Part shown: one piece after another, positions 13,111 to 21,325 of the stretch | Layout: each line of letters begins with the position of its first letter | Numbering within the stretch: position 1 is the stretch's first letter | Virus record (IMG/VR): IMGVR_UViG_3300033144_003431 | Span: 1 to 64,000 of that record | From: a virus | Length of the DNA stretch: 64,000 nt | Strand: one strand, 5' to 3' | The notes under the pieces: generated by a model | Told to the model about the DNA's origin: nothing | Database searches by the model: none | Seen by the model: the letters and a program-made list of their open reading frames with translations, nothing else | Translations under genes and position numbers: made by a program

Positions 13111-13664
13111 TGGATGCAATAGATAGATTTAAGCAAAAATATACCATACACGAGAACGGCTGCCACATATGGCAAGCTGGCACAAGAGACGGATATGGTA
13201 GATTTCACTTTGAAAACAAATGGTTACAGGCTCATAGATGGATATACGAATATTCTCATGGTACGATCAAAGATGGTTTAGAATTAGATCACTTGTGTCG
13301 TAATCGTGCGTGCGTTAATCCGGACCACCTAGAACCAGTAACCAAAAAAGAAAACATTGAACGTGGCAACAGTCCGTTTATTGTTAACAAACGAAAAACA
13401 TATTGTGTGCATGGACATGAGTTTAACGCACAGAATACACAATTAGACAAGAATGGCGACCGCAGATGTCGTGCTTGTCATAAAAGGAGATCGTTAGAAT
13501 CACACAAAAGGATTCACGGCAGAAAAGGCAACTATCATGCACGCAAAACGCATTGCAAACACGGTCATGAATTTACGGTTGACAATACTTACATAACTAA
13601 AAATGGCAGCAGAGTTTGCAAGACCTGTAAACGTGCCTATCAAAAACAATGGAGAAATAAATAA
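13110..13664 (+). CDS. HNH homing endonuclease with two C-terminal zinc-finger-like repeats
   Basis: A 184-aa HNH nuclease, GTG start. N-terminal part: NGCHIWQAGTRDGYGRF, AHRWIYEYSHGTI, catalytic LDHLCRNRACVNPDHLEPV. Two similar C-terminal modules follow, YCVHGHEFNAQNTQ...CRACHK and HCKHGHEFTVDNTY...CKTCKR, each C-x2-H-x(n)-C-x2-C, likely DNA-binding zinc ribbons. Paralogues at 18931, 45817 and 53920 have one such module. It is fitted between two genes with one-base overlaps on both sides. Confidence 0.9.
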   Translation: MDAIDRFKQKYTIHENGCHIWQAGTRDGYGRFHFENKWLQAHRWIYEYSHGTIKDGLELDHLCRNRACVNPDHLEPVTKKENIERGNSPFIVNKRKTYCVHGHEFNAQNTQLDKNGDRRCRACHKRRSLESHKRIHGRKGNYHARKTHCKHGHEFTVDNTYITKNGSRVCKTCKRAYQKQWRNK

Positions 13665-14269
13665 TGCGTTGTCTCATTTACGATACCGAAACTGGGGGCC
13701 TAGACACCGAGAAGCATTCAGTCTTCTCGGTGGGTGCTTTGGTTGGTGACCTTGACACTGGCGAGATCATTGATCAATTTGAAGCCTTTCACCGAAAACC
13801 ATCTGTGGATGACTATGTGTACACGCCTAAGGCTATTGAAGTACATGGCATCACTCCGCAAGAGGCTTTCAACCAAGGTATTTCAACCGAAGAGATCTGT
13901 GAGAAGTTCACTGATCTATGGTTTAATACTGGAGCCGCCATGCTGGGTGGACACAACGAAGCGAGCTACGATAGGCCGATTATCTCTAAGGATATCTTTG
14001 GCTGCTCTAAGCAAAACTTCGAACGTAACTTCACCTATCGTGCCCTTGACTCCCTGCCTGTGATGCGTCTGTTTACTGGGCACGATAATGTAAAGTCTGG
14101 TGCTACCTTGACTCAATCTGTTAAGGCTTTGAACATTGACATGTCTGATTTTGGCAAGAACAAGTTCCACGCCGCTCTGTTTGATGCGGTTGCTAGCTTT
14201 CGTATCTTGTATCGCTTCCGTAGTGTGTTCTCGGACCCGGCGTTTGCCGAAGCGTTGATGAAAGGATGA
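13664..14269 (+). CDS. DnaQ-like 3'-5' exonuclease (DEDDh)
   Basis: A 201-aa exonuclease: Exo I YDTETGG (Asp7, Glu9), Exo II region LGGHNEASYDRPI, and Exo III KFHAALFDAVAS with the HxAxxDA pattern. It probably proofreads for the phage DnaE polymerase at 59736, which has no exonuclease domain of its own, as epsilon does for alpha in bacteria. A perfect 10-bp hairpin lies inside its first 70 bases (13705-13732). Confidence 0.87.
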   Translation: MRCLIYDTETGGLDTEKHSVFSVGALVGDLDTGEIIDQFEAFHRKPSVDDYVYTPKAIEVHGITPQEAFNQGISTEEICEKFTDLWFNTGAAMLGGHNEASYDRPIISKDIFGCSKQNFERNFTYRALDSLPVMRLFTGHDNVKSGATLTQSVKALNIDMSDFGKNKFHAALFDAVASFRILYRFRSVFSDPAFAEALMKG

Positions 14270-14466
14270 TGGATAACAACAAACAACATCGCGACGAACA
14301 GCGTCGTGTTCTACAGCGTGCTGGATGGGTTGCCGTCCCAGCACTCAAGGACTCTGGTGCCTTCCAGTGGAAGTGGATTCACCAAGACCGCAAGAAGGCA
14401 TATTCGCGTGAACGTGCTTTTATTATGGCTGCTCGCGACCTAAAGCGTCAGGGTTTTACGGTATGA
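14266..14466 (+). CDS. Unrecognised basic 66-aa protein
   Basis: Overlaps the exonuclease by four bases (ATGATGG; either ATG could serve). Rich in Arg/Lys/Trp: QHRDEQRRVLQRAGWVAVPA, FQWKWIHQDRKKAYSRE. Probably nucleic-acid binding by charge alone. No family recognised. Confidence 0.65.
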   Translation: MMDNNKQHRDEQRRVLQRAGWVAVPALKDSGAFQWKWIHQDRKKAYSRERAFIMAARDLKRQGFTV

Positions 14467-14470
14467 AAGT

Positions 14471-14962
14471 ATGGCTAGAAACTACAGGTTTGACAATCGC
14501 AGCGAAGAAGAGTTTAAAGAAGACATCAAAAACCATACGATGTCAGAACGTACACTGTTTTTCCTGTGGTTAGACCTGATAGAAAAAGACACTGGCAAAC
14601 GTCCCAAGTTTACGGATACGGGGTGCGGTAACGATGGTGAGTTCCTAGAAAACAGTAAGGTCAACACTGACCCCGACTTTACTGTTGAAGGTTACGGTGA
14701 GATCGAGGTCAAGTTTTCTAAACCACTGATCAAGACTTACTTCCATCTAAAAACCAACCAGATTAAGAACTATTGCACACGTAGGGCCACCATTCTTATG
14801 GTGAACGGAGCGGGTGAAGAAACCCCGATGTTCACCATGCTTAAGCCAGAAGCCTTGGACGCTATCGTACGAGACTGTAAGGCGATCAACTTCAAGGGGT
14901 TTGGTTGGAAGCCAGCATACCGTATTCTTGTTAGCCGTTTCCTATGGCGACCGCTCAAGTGA
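14471..14962 (+). CDS. PD-(D/E)XK-like nuclease
   Basis: A 163-aa protein with the arrangement NTDPDFTVEGYGEIEVKFSK (residues about 65-84), matching the PD-x(n)-ExK active site of PD-(D/E)XK endonucleases, plus an upstream helix Glu (RTLFFLWLDLIEKDTG) and downstream THE-like HLKTNQIKNY. It may be a structure-specific or recombination nuclease. The substrate is unknown. Its TGA stop begins the second copy of the duplicated element. Confidence 0.65.
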   Translation: MARNYRFDNRSEEEFKEDIKNHTMSERTLFFLWLDLIEKDTGKRPKFTDTGCGNDGEFLENSKVNTDPDFTVEGYGEIEVKFSKPLIKTYFHLKTNQIKNYCTRRATILMVNGAGEETPMFTMLKPEALDAIVRDCKAINFKGFGWKPAYRILVSRFLWRPLK

Positions 14963-15022
14963 AACACCGAAGGCACTGAGTAGGGAAATCCCTCACGTCT
15001 AACCTCCTCCAATTTTCAGAAA
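14960..15022 (+). repeat. Duplicated stop-codon-linked element, copy B
   Basis: Starts at the TGA of the nuclease gene: TGAAACACCGAA, GGCAC, TGAGTAGG, GAAATCCC, then a C/T-rich run ending before the ATG at 15023. It aligns with 6941-7005. Being non-coding here, it shows conservation outside protein sequence. Confidence 0.6.
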
Positions 15023-15616
15023 ATGCACTTCGATATCATTCTACCAACCACAGGTCGTGACTCACTAGTCGCTGCCGTTGAGTCAGTGGTAGGACAAACT
15101 CATGAAGATTGGTCCTTGCAGATCTCATGTGATGGACAGGTCTTCATGCCGGGAGACGCGATACCCGATCTCGGTCCACGTTTTAAACCTGTCGTTGGTT
15201 CGGTGGAGCCACAAGGTGGTTACGGTGGGCCAGCACGAAACTTTGGCATCCTTATGAGTCAGGCTGAGTCATGGATTGCGTACATCGATGACGATGACGA
15301 GTGGCTACCCAACCACTTGGAGACTCTTGCCAAGTTGATTGAAGAGAACCCTGGCGTGAATATGGTTCGTACCGCTGGCCAATCGTTTATGATGAAACAC
15401 AAGTCCCCACGATCAAGCAAGCTAGTCAAAAAGATGGGTGCTGTAAATTCAACTGACTTCTTAACGGTTGGCATGGCCCATACACGAGAGGTCTTTGACA
15501 AGACGGACGGCTGGCAACCGTGCGACAACCACGATCACATGCTCTGGAAACAAATGCTCGCATCCGGCGGCATTGCCGCCGAGACCGACGCAGTAACTTA
15601 CCACTTTAAACGATGA
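15023..15616 (+). CDS. Family 2 glycosyltransferase
   Basis: A 197-aa GT-A fold enzyme: DIILPTTGRDSLVAAVESVVGQTHEDW at the N-terminus, GPARNFGILMSQAE, then the acidic nucleotide-sugar site IAYIDDDDEWLPNHL near residues 92-106, and GWQPCDNHDHMLWKQML. It transfers a sugar from a nucleotide donor to an unknown acceptor. It stands alone here, far from the glycan island at 40-58 kb, next to DNA-handling genes, so DNA or protein glycosylation are both conceivable. It overlaps the next gene by ATGA. Confidence 0.85.
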   Translation: MHFDIILPTTGRDSLVAAVESVVGQTHEDWSLQISCDGQVFMPGDAIPDLGPRFKPVVGSVEPQGGYGGPARNFGILMSQAESWIAYIDDDDEWLPNHLETLAKLIEENPGVNMVRTAGQSFMMKHKSPRSSKLVKKMGAVNSTDFLTVGMAHTREVFDKTDGWQPCDNHDHMLWKQMLASGGIAAETDAVTYHFKR

Positions 15617-16869
15617 GAATTATTCAACTACACTCCGAGAACATCAAACGAGTTCGTGCTATTGATATTACCCCTGATGGTGATATCATTGTGCTTAGTG
15701 GTCCGAACGGTGCTGGAAAAAGCTCCGTGCTGGATTCTATCTGGCTTGTTTTCGAGTTCAAAGCGGCTAAGAAAAGCAATCCCAACCCTCTACGTGCCGG
15801 TGAAGACAAGGGGTTCGTTGAGCTTGATCTAGGGGAATATATTGTAACCCGTAAGTTCACTCCCTCTGGATCGACGCTCTCAATTCGCACACCTGACGGT
15901 AGCACTCTAAAATCTCCACAGAAAATCCTGGACGGTCTGATTGGTGACCTGAGCTTCGATCCATGGGAGTTTTCTCGCAAGAAAGAGAAAGAACAACGTG
16001 AAATGTTGGCTGACGTGCTCTACAGTATCACCGAGGGTGAGCTAGACCTAGCCAGCTATGACGTACAACATAAAGAAGCGTTCGAGGCACGCAGTAGTCT
16101 CAACAAGGACAAAAAGAGACTAACCGCTCTTGTTACTCAGATGGCACCCCCTTTGGCTACTGATCCTACGGAAGAAATTTCTGTAGAGGATTTAACTAAG
16201 GCTATTACGGATGCCATTACTTCTCAGACGAAAACAAATCAATTGACTCTCCAGGATAATGACTTAAAAAATAAAGTTAAAAGACTGGAGCAGGAATTGG
16301 AAGAAGCCAACAAAGAACTGACGCTAGTTAAGAAAGGACTAGAGGACGCTCCCGATGTTCCTGACATTGAGTTTTTGAAGAAAGAACTGGGTGGAATTGA
16401 ACAGCGAAACAAGCGTGCTCGCGAAGTGATTACGTACAATGAAACACGTAAAGATCTGACGAAAGTTGACGAAGGTATTCAGGAACTTAACGACAAAATG
16501 GAGCTTATTGGCATCCAGAAGGCGGAAGCACTCGAATCTTCGCCACTTCCTGTGAAAAACCTTCGCATCACAGAGGATGGTGTCGTAGTCGTGAATGACG
16601 AAGGGCATGAAGTACCTTTTTGTCAGGCTTCGTCCGCTCAGCAGCTAAGAATCTCGCTGGGTATTGCTATGGCCGCGAACCCCAAGCTCCGCGTGATCCG
16701 TATTGCTGACGGGTCACTACTAGACGACAACAGTATGGCAATCATTAAGGAAATGGCCGACGACGAAGACTATCAATGTTGGATCGAATACGCCTCTAGA
16801 AACGACGCAGATCGCATGGGAGTATACATTGAAGACGGTTCTGTGGTAGAGGTGACCCCCAACGCTTAG
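15613..16869 (+). CDS. SbcC/RecF-like AAA ATPase
   Basis: A 418-aa SMC-like ATPase. N-terminal MRIIQLHSENIKRVRAIDI and Walker A VLSGPNGAGKSSVLDSI; a central helical region (about residues 150-290, with LKNKVKRLEQELEEANKELT) is a short coiled coil; the C-terminal ATPase half has SSAQQLRISLGIAMAANPKL and RIADGSLLDDNSM in place of a standard Walker B. Phage members of this family pair with recombination exonucleases; no Mre11-type partner is seen in the window. Confidence 0.8.
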   Translation: MRIIQLHSENIKRVRAIDITPDGDIIVLSGPNGAGKSSVLDSIWLVFEFKAAKKSNPNPLRAGEDKGFVELDLGEYIVTRKFTPSGSTLSIRTPDGSTLKSPQKILDGLIGDLSFDPWEFSRKKEKEQREMLADVLYSITEGELDLASYDVQHKEAFEARSSLNKDKKRLTALVTQMAPPLATDPTEEISVEDLTKAITDAITSQTKTNQLTLQDNDLKNKVKRLEQELEEANKELTLVKKGLEDAPDVPDIEFLKKELGGIEQRNKRAREVITYNETRKDLTKVDEGIQELNDKMELIGIQKAEALESSPLPVKNLRITEDGVVVVNDEGHEVPFCQASSAQQLRISLGIAMAANPKLRVIRIADGSLLDDNSMAIIKEMADDEDYQCWIEYASRNDADRMGVYIEDGSVVEVTPNA

Positions 16870-16894
16870 TGTAGTGTTATTAGGGAGGTCACCC

Positions 16895-17281
16895 ATGATG
16901 AGCATAAAATTAGACTGGGAAAAACTTTGTGCGGTTCACAAGCACCTGCTAGAATTGCCAACGTTAACGGATGAGACAAAAATCATTATCATAATGGTTA
17001 TGTCTGATTACAAACAAAAGAAATCAGTTGTTAAGTTTAAAGGCTTTTTAAGATTTCTTTGGTCACTTTCTGAAGATCCAAGACTCAATGTTGTAACACT
17101 TGTTGCACAGGATGAAGAAGGTCGTATTCTATATCGCCACAAAACGATGACTGCTGGCGGTGAAGAGGTTCCGATTGGAGGAAACGAGAACGTAGTAGTG
17201 CATTGGAATGCTCTAACCCAATCTGAAAAAGACACGTACATTCGACTTATTGTATCACAAATTAATGGACACGAGAGATAA
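16895..17281 (+). CDS. Unrecognised 128-aa protein with a strong ribosome-binding site
   Basis: One of the few plus-strand genes with a clear Shine-Dalgarno (AGGGAGG at 16882-16888, six bases before ATGATG). Sequence: IKLDWEKLCAVHKHLLELP, FLRFLWSLSEDPRLNVV, then a hydrophilic C-terminus. The ORF overlaps the start of the sigma factor gene by 17 bases. No family recognised. Confidence 0.72.
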   Translation: MMSIKLDWEKLCAVHKHLLELPTLTDETKIIIIMVMSDYKQKKSVVKFKGFLRFLWSLSEDPRLNVVTLVAQDEEGRILYRHKTMTAGGEEVPIGGNENVVVHWNALTQSEKDTYIRLIVSQINGHER

Positions 17282-17801
17282 TAGCCCCCTAAGTTGTATC
17301 CCCAAGAACGAGTGGGACGCACTCATTCTTAGCATTCTCAAACCTTTCTTCCCTCTGTGTGTTAGAGATACACTCATCACTACGGAAGACCTTCAACAAG
17401 AAGCCTGGATCAGTCTACTGATTGCATGTGAGCGATACGATAGTCGTAAGGGTAAGTTTGTGACGTTTGCTTACCACTATATTCGTGGGCGTGTTATGAG
17501 ATACATCTCACGAGTGACACGCAATAAGCCGTATCAATGTCAAGTAGACAATTACGTTGATATAATGGACGAGAATAAAAGCTACGAAGATACTACGGCA
17601 GAACGACAAGACTTCATGAAAACGATTTTTGATCTTGTGTCTGATCAAAAGCACGTTGAACTGTTGGTCGAACACTTCGTCAACAACAAGTCGTTCCGTC
17701 AAATCGCAAAAGAGACAGGCACGTCACATGTTTCGGTTGCCAATCGCGTCAACAAACTACTCGACGTACTAGAAATGAGGCTTGTCAATGAAAACGCCTA
17801 A
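17265..17801 (+). CDS. Phage sigma-70-family RNA polymerase sigma factor (first of two)
   Basis: A 178-aa sigma factor. Region 2: TEDLQQEAWISLLIACERYD, GKFVTFAYHYIRGRVMRYISR. Region 4: ELLVEHFVNNKSFRQIAKET, then TSHVSVANRVNKLLDVLE, a helix-turn-helix. It would redirect host RNA polymerase to phage promoters, probably middle or late ones, since the visible early-type promoters match the host -35/-10 consensus. ATG 17265 lies inside the preceding gene. A second sigma factor is at 58463. Confidence 0.82.
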   Translation: MDTRDNSPLSCIPKNEWDALILSILKPFFPLCVRDTLITTEDLQQEAWISLLIACERYDSRKGKFVTFAYHYIRGRVMRYISRVTRNKPYQCQVDNYVDIMDENKSYEDTTAERQDFMKTIFDLVSDQKHVELLVEHFVNNKSFRQIAKETGTSHVSVANRVNKLLDVLEMRLVNENA

Positions 17802-18000
17802 AACAATTGAGCTTATCGAGTGTCGTAAGTGTAGCGGACAATACTTTAGTGGATCTGTTCGCGTAACACTACTTCCTGGAAACGAAAACGAACTACCCGA
17901 CGAAGTATACGTAATCGTACGTAAAGTAGCCGCTTGTGCGTCTTGCAAAGAACGAGAAGACCGCACTCAGGGTGGCAGGAGAAAGAAATTTGAGCGTTGA
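17788..18000 (+). CDS. Small zinc-ribbon protein, 70 aa
   Basis: Starts MKTPKTIELIECRKCSGQYF and has a second Cys pair (CASCKERED), giving C-x2-C...C-x2-C, a zinc-ribbon pattern. Basic C-terminus. It overlaps the sigma gene by 14 bases. Could be a small transcription or RNA-binding factor; no family recognised. Confidence 0.68.
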   Translation: MKTPKTIELIECRKCSGQYFSGSVRVTLLPGNENELPDEVYVIVRKVAACASCKEREDRTQGGRRKKFER

Positions 18001-18934
18001 ATCCTATGTCTCTATCAGTAACCTAGAACACGGCAAGGTCTATGACCAAGTGTTCCTCATCGCCAACGTCGTACACAATTCGAAGATGAAAACCAAACAG
18101 GGTAAGTCTTTTGCCAGGGTCACACTCAAGGACGTGACCGGCGAACTTACTGGTAACATTTGGGGCTACCAAGACGAGCTAGAAGAAGGTGGTTATGCCA
18201 AGCTCAAGATTGAGCCCAAGACTTACCGCAACGCAGAAGAGTTCAGTGCTCAGGCGAACCAAATAGAACCAGTCGATGTACCACTGAACCAATTTGATTA
18301 TGTCAAGGGTGCAAACGATAACATCCTATCGGCGTACGCACTAGAAATTGAAGACGAGATCACATCGATTGCTGATCCAGTGTATCGCGACGTAATGTGT
18401 AACGCCCTGCACCGTCTCGAACTCATGAGTGCCCTCAAGGGGTCTCCGTATGGTATCACTGGCCCAATGTCCTATAGGGGCGGGCTGCTAGTACATGTTG
18501 CACACTCCATGCGTCTGGCAAAGGTTGCAATCAATCAGGCCACTGAGCTAGAGATCCCGTTCAGCCCCTCGCTGGTCGTCGCTGGTTGTGCCCTCCGCAA
18601 TATCGGGTGGCATACAACTACTCTATTTCAAGGCGATCACCTTAGGTCTCGTGACGCACACAAGATGACTGGTATCTATCGTGCGAGTGTTCGTTATATC
18701 GACCACCTCATGATGACGTGTGAAAACGATCTTGAAATCAAAATCTCTGAGTCTAAACGACACGCTCTAGAAAACATCTGTAACAAGCAGTCAGACGTGC
18801 TCACGCTTGAAGGCAAGATCGTTGCCTGTGCTGACAACATGGCAGACGTACTAGACTTTAGTGTTACTCCTCTACAACGTAAAGCAAACGGGAACTGGAA
18901 AGACGACCTGTTTGTTGGGCATCTTGCAAAATGA
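17990..18934 (+). CDS. YhaM-like OB plus HD-fold protein with altered HD motif
   Basis: A 314-aa protein, TTG start with AGGAG eight bases upstream. The N-terminal OB domain (VFLIANVVHNSKMKTKQGKS, LTGNIWGYQDEL) and C-terminal HD-like domain (RGGLLVHVAHSMRLAKVA, CADNMADVLDF) match the 3'-5' exoribonuclease YhaM layout. The HD dyad expected in (I/L)LHDIGK reads ALRNIGW, so both metal-binding residues are replaced. Catalysis may be lost or changed, leaving an RNA/DNA-binding function. Confidence 0.75.
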   Translation: MSVESYVSISNLEHGKVYDQVFLIANVVHNSKMKTKQGKSFARVTLKDVTGELTGNIWGYQDELEEGGYAKLKIEPKTYRNAEEFSAQANQIEPVDVPLNQFDYVKGANDNILSAYALEIEDEITSIADPVYRDVMCNALHRLELMSALKGSPYGITGPMSYRGGLLVHVAHSMRLAKVAINQATELEIPFSPSLVVAGCALRNIGWHTTTLFQGDHLRSRDAHKMTGIYRASVRYIDHLMMTCENDLEIKISESKRHALENICNKQSDVLTLEGKIVACADNMADVLDFSVTPLQRKANGNWKDDLFVGHLAK

Positions 18935-19344
18935 AGCTAAGAGTTAATATACATTCCGGCGTGTTCGGAGAAGATGGTCAATACCCAACAGAATGTTGGA
19001 CTTGGACTGGACGTATCAGTCGTGACGGCTATGGATATTACGGTAAAGAATTAGCTCATAGGTGTATGTATAAAATATGGGTTGGAAGAGTGCCTAAAAC
19101 AAAACATCTTGATCATTTGTGCCGTAACAGATCGTGTGTAAATCCATTGCATCTTGAAATAGTTACACCAAGAGTCAATATATTACGTGGCATAGGTGCT
19201 TGTGCTCAACACAAACGTCAAACACACTGCAAGCATGGACACGAATTCAATAAAGACAACACTTACACGAACAACAAGGGACATAGGGTTTGTCGAACGT
19301 GTGACAGATCACGTCCCAGGAGACGCCAAAATGCAAGGGCTTAA
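18931..19344 (+). CDS. HNH homing endonuclease
   Basis: A 137-aa HNH nuclease: TECWTWTGRISRDGYGYYG, AHRCMYKIWVG, catalytic LDHLCRNRSCVNPLHLEIV, then one zinc-like module HCKHGHEFNKDNTY...CRTCDR. Same subfamily as 13110. ATGA overlap with the gene before; the end overlaps the UDG start by 14 bases, so insertion has kept translational coupling on both sides. Confidence 0.9.
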   Translation: MKLRVNIHSGVFGEDGQYPTECWTWTGRISRDGYGYYGKELAHRCMYKIWVGRVPKTKHLDHLCRNRSCVNPLHLEIVTPRVNILRGIGACAQHKRQTHCKHGHEFNKDNTYTNNKGHRVCRTCDRSRPRRRQNARA

Positions 19345-19930
19345 TGAACTCCAAACTCAAATGGAAAACTGTGGTTCGTGCGATCTCTGTCGCACGAGGC
19401 ACGCGGTGGTGTTCGGTGAAGGATCTACCGAACCACTAATCATGTTTGTGGGTGAAGCCCCCGAAGAGAGTGCAGACACTTCGTTTGTCGGACCTATTGA
19501 CGATAAACTAAGTAGTATTCTCAAGTATATCGATGTCTCTCGCGATGAAGTTTACATGACAAATTCTGTTTTGTGCTCTACTCCAAATGGACGTAACCCC
19601 AGAGCAGAAGAACTAGAGTCATGTAAATGGCGATTAGACTTACAGATTAGTCTCCTTAAGCCACGACTAGTTATCTTGTTGGGAAAGATTGCTACTCAAC
19701 AGCTTCAAAATAAGAAGGTGAAGGGTGCCCTGAGTCAGTACTTCACTGAGAACCTGACCGATCACGAAGACGGCTGGCTTCGCTACCGTGTTGGTGGTCA
19801 CGAGGCCAAGGTCATGGTGAGCTATCACCCGAATTATCACTTGCGTTCGCCCAAGCGTGCGTACAAAACTACACTGCCACATTGGACGAAGGTCAAGAAC
19901 TGGGTACAGAATGAACGACAAACTAGATAG
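19331..19930 (+). CDS. Family 4-type uracil-DNA glycosylase
   Basis: A 199-aa protein with the iron-sulfur family 4 pattern: ENCGSCDLCRTRHAVVFGEG, active-site IMFVGEAPEESADTSFVG, MTNSVLCSTPNGRNP then EELESCKWRLDLQ (Cys pair three and four), RLVILLGKIA, and SYHPNYHLRSP. It would excise uracil from DNA, or open recent replication intermediates. The ATG at 19331 has AGGAG eight bases upstream. A UDG is informative about base content: the phage DNA is unlikely to be fully uracil-substituted. Confidence 0.83.
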   Translation: MQGLNELQTQMENCGSCDLCRTRHAVVFGEGSTEPLIMFVGEAPEESADTSFVGPIDDKLSSILKYIDVSRDEVYMTNSVLCSTPNGRNPRAEELESCKWRLDLQISLLKPRLVILLGKIATQQLQNKKVKGALSQYFTENLTDHEDGWLRYRVGGHEAKVMVSYHPNYHLRSPKRAYKTTLPHWTKVKNWVQNERQTR

Positions 19931-20717
19931 TATGCGATACGCGGGCAAGGTGAACGTTGGGGCTATTGAACGCGGCTTCGAAGTTGCCCAGCCTGGAGTG
20001 ACCACGCGAGAGATTGATGCCGCAATGGAGAGCTTTATTCGAGAGGCTGGCTGTACGCCTTCCTTTAAAGATTATCAGCCTGACGGATATCCGTCACCTT
20101 TTCCGGCGACTGCGTGTATTAGTCCTAATAGCGTGGTCGTGCATGGTATTCCTGGTGATTATGTTTTAGAGCCAGGAGATCTTCTCACGATTGACGTAGG
20201 TACCGAATACAACGGGTGGCATGTGGATGCTGCACGAACTCGTATCGTGCCAGGAGTCATGAACGGCATACAAAAGAAGCGATTTTATGAAGCAACTGAT
20301 CTTATTGAGGCCACGGAGGCAATCCTAGAGGCCCAGCTATCAGTTGTGAAGAATGAGTGTACTTTTTTACAGATGGTTCTTGCCGCTGAGGCTGCTGCTG
20401 ATAGATATGGGGTCACAATTATGCCTCAGTGGGGTGGACACAGTATTGGCGAAAAGGTACACCTTCCTCCTTTTATCCCTAGTGCTATGCACAAGACTGT
20501 AAGTAAAATTAAACAAAGCATAGAAGAAAAACGGCTTGCCAGACAAACTTTAAAAACTGGCCAAACCATTTGTATTGAGCCCGTCGTTACTAAGGGGACA
20601 AACGATATCACTATTGACGAAGACGGTTGGACGATTAGACAAACGCAGCATTATCTTACGGCTCATACAGAAAGATGCCTGTTAGTTTTAGAAGATGGCT
20701 ATGAAATTCTATCATAA
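19911..20717 (+). CDS. Type I methionine aminopeptidase
   Basis: A 268-aa enzyme removing initiator Met from proteins. Metal ligands are visible: LLTIDVGTEYNGWHVDAARTR (two Asp), WGGHSIGEKVHLPPF (His), TICIEPVVT (Glu) and AHTERCLLVLEDG (Glu). Substrate-side PFPATACISPNSVVVHG is also typical. Length matches bacterial MetAP. It overlaps the UDG gene by 20 bases and is paired with the peptide deformylase downstream, separated only by an HNH gene. Confidence 0.9.
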   Translation: MNDKLDSMRYAGKVNVGAIERGFEVAQPGVTTREIDAAMESFIREAGCTPSFKDYQPDGYPSPFPATACISPNSVVVHGIPGDYVLEPGDLLTIDVGTEYNGWHVDAARTRIVPGVMNGIQKKRFYEATDLIEATEAILEAQLSVVKNECTFLQMVLAAEAAADRYGVTIMPQWGGHSIGEKVHLPPFIPSAMHKTVSKIKQSIEEKRLARQTLKTGQTICIEPVVTKGTNDITIDEDGWTIRQTQHYLTAHTERCLLVLEDGYEILS

Positions 20718-20749
20718 GTAGAACCTAGCTAGTGTACTACTTGTATAAC

Positions 20750-21325
20750 ATGGGACGACAGCTACAAAACGACCTCACAAATAAAAGCTTTGGTCAGCTT
20801 TATGTTGTACAAAGAACCACTTCTACATCTAGTGCGATCACATGGGAATGTGTGTGCAAATGTGGCAATAAGACCACCAGAACAACCAGTGGTTTAATAC
20901 ATGCAAAGAGTACACCCAGTTGTGGTTGTTTGGGTAATCCTAAGAATCGTAAATATGCAACTGCCGCAGAGGCAACTATAGCGGCATTCCAAAGGCGATA
21001 CCAATACGACGCAAAGAAACGTAATCTCGAATGGTCCTTAACACCTGATGAGTTTGAGCGTATAATTCTACAAGACTGTTATTACTGTGGTCAGCGGCCA
21101 ACGCAAAAACAAAACGTCTATAAGAAATATGGTCGTAACGGTACAAGCTGGATTGATGAAGCTGATACACATGTGAATGGTATAGACAGAATGGATAACG
21201 CCATGGGGTACACAAAAACTAATTGCGTCCCTTGTTGTTCTCAATGTAATTATGCAAAAAGATCAACCCATAAGAATGATTTTTTAAACTGGATCAATAG
21301 AGTATATGAACACCAACATGAATGA
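20750..21325 (+). CDS. HNH homing endonuclease (NCVPCC subfamily)
   Basis: A 191-aa nuclease. The N-terminal zinc-rich part (WECVCKCGNKTTRTTSG, PSCGCLGNPKN) is a DNA-binding AP2/NUMOD-like segment, then CYYCGQRP, VNGIDRMDNAMGYTKTNCVPCCSQCNYAKR, the HNH core with metal Cys pairs. ATG 20750 chosen over an upstream GTG. Its end overlaps the deformylase start by 20 bases. It divides the MetAP-deformylase pair. Similar core at 35169. Confidence 0.87.
   Translation: MGRQLQNDLTNKSFGQLYVVQRTTSTSSAITWECVCKCGNKTTRTTSGLIHAKSTPSCGCLGNPKNRKYATAAEATIAAFQRRYQYDAKKRNLEWSLTPDEFERIILQDCYYCGQRPTQKQNVYKKYGRNGTSWIDEADTHVNGIDRMDNAMGYTKTNCVPCCSQCNYAKRSTHKNDFLNWINRVYEHQHE

Noticed and set aside
15565-15581. 7-bp GC-rich palindrome in the 15023 glycosyltransferase gene
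   Set aside because: Explained by GC-rich repeated codons and chance frequency.
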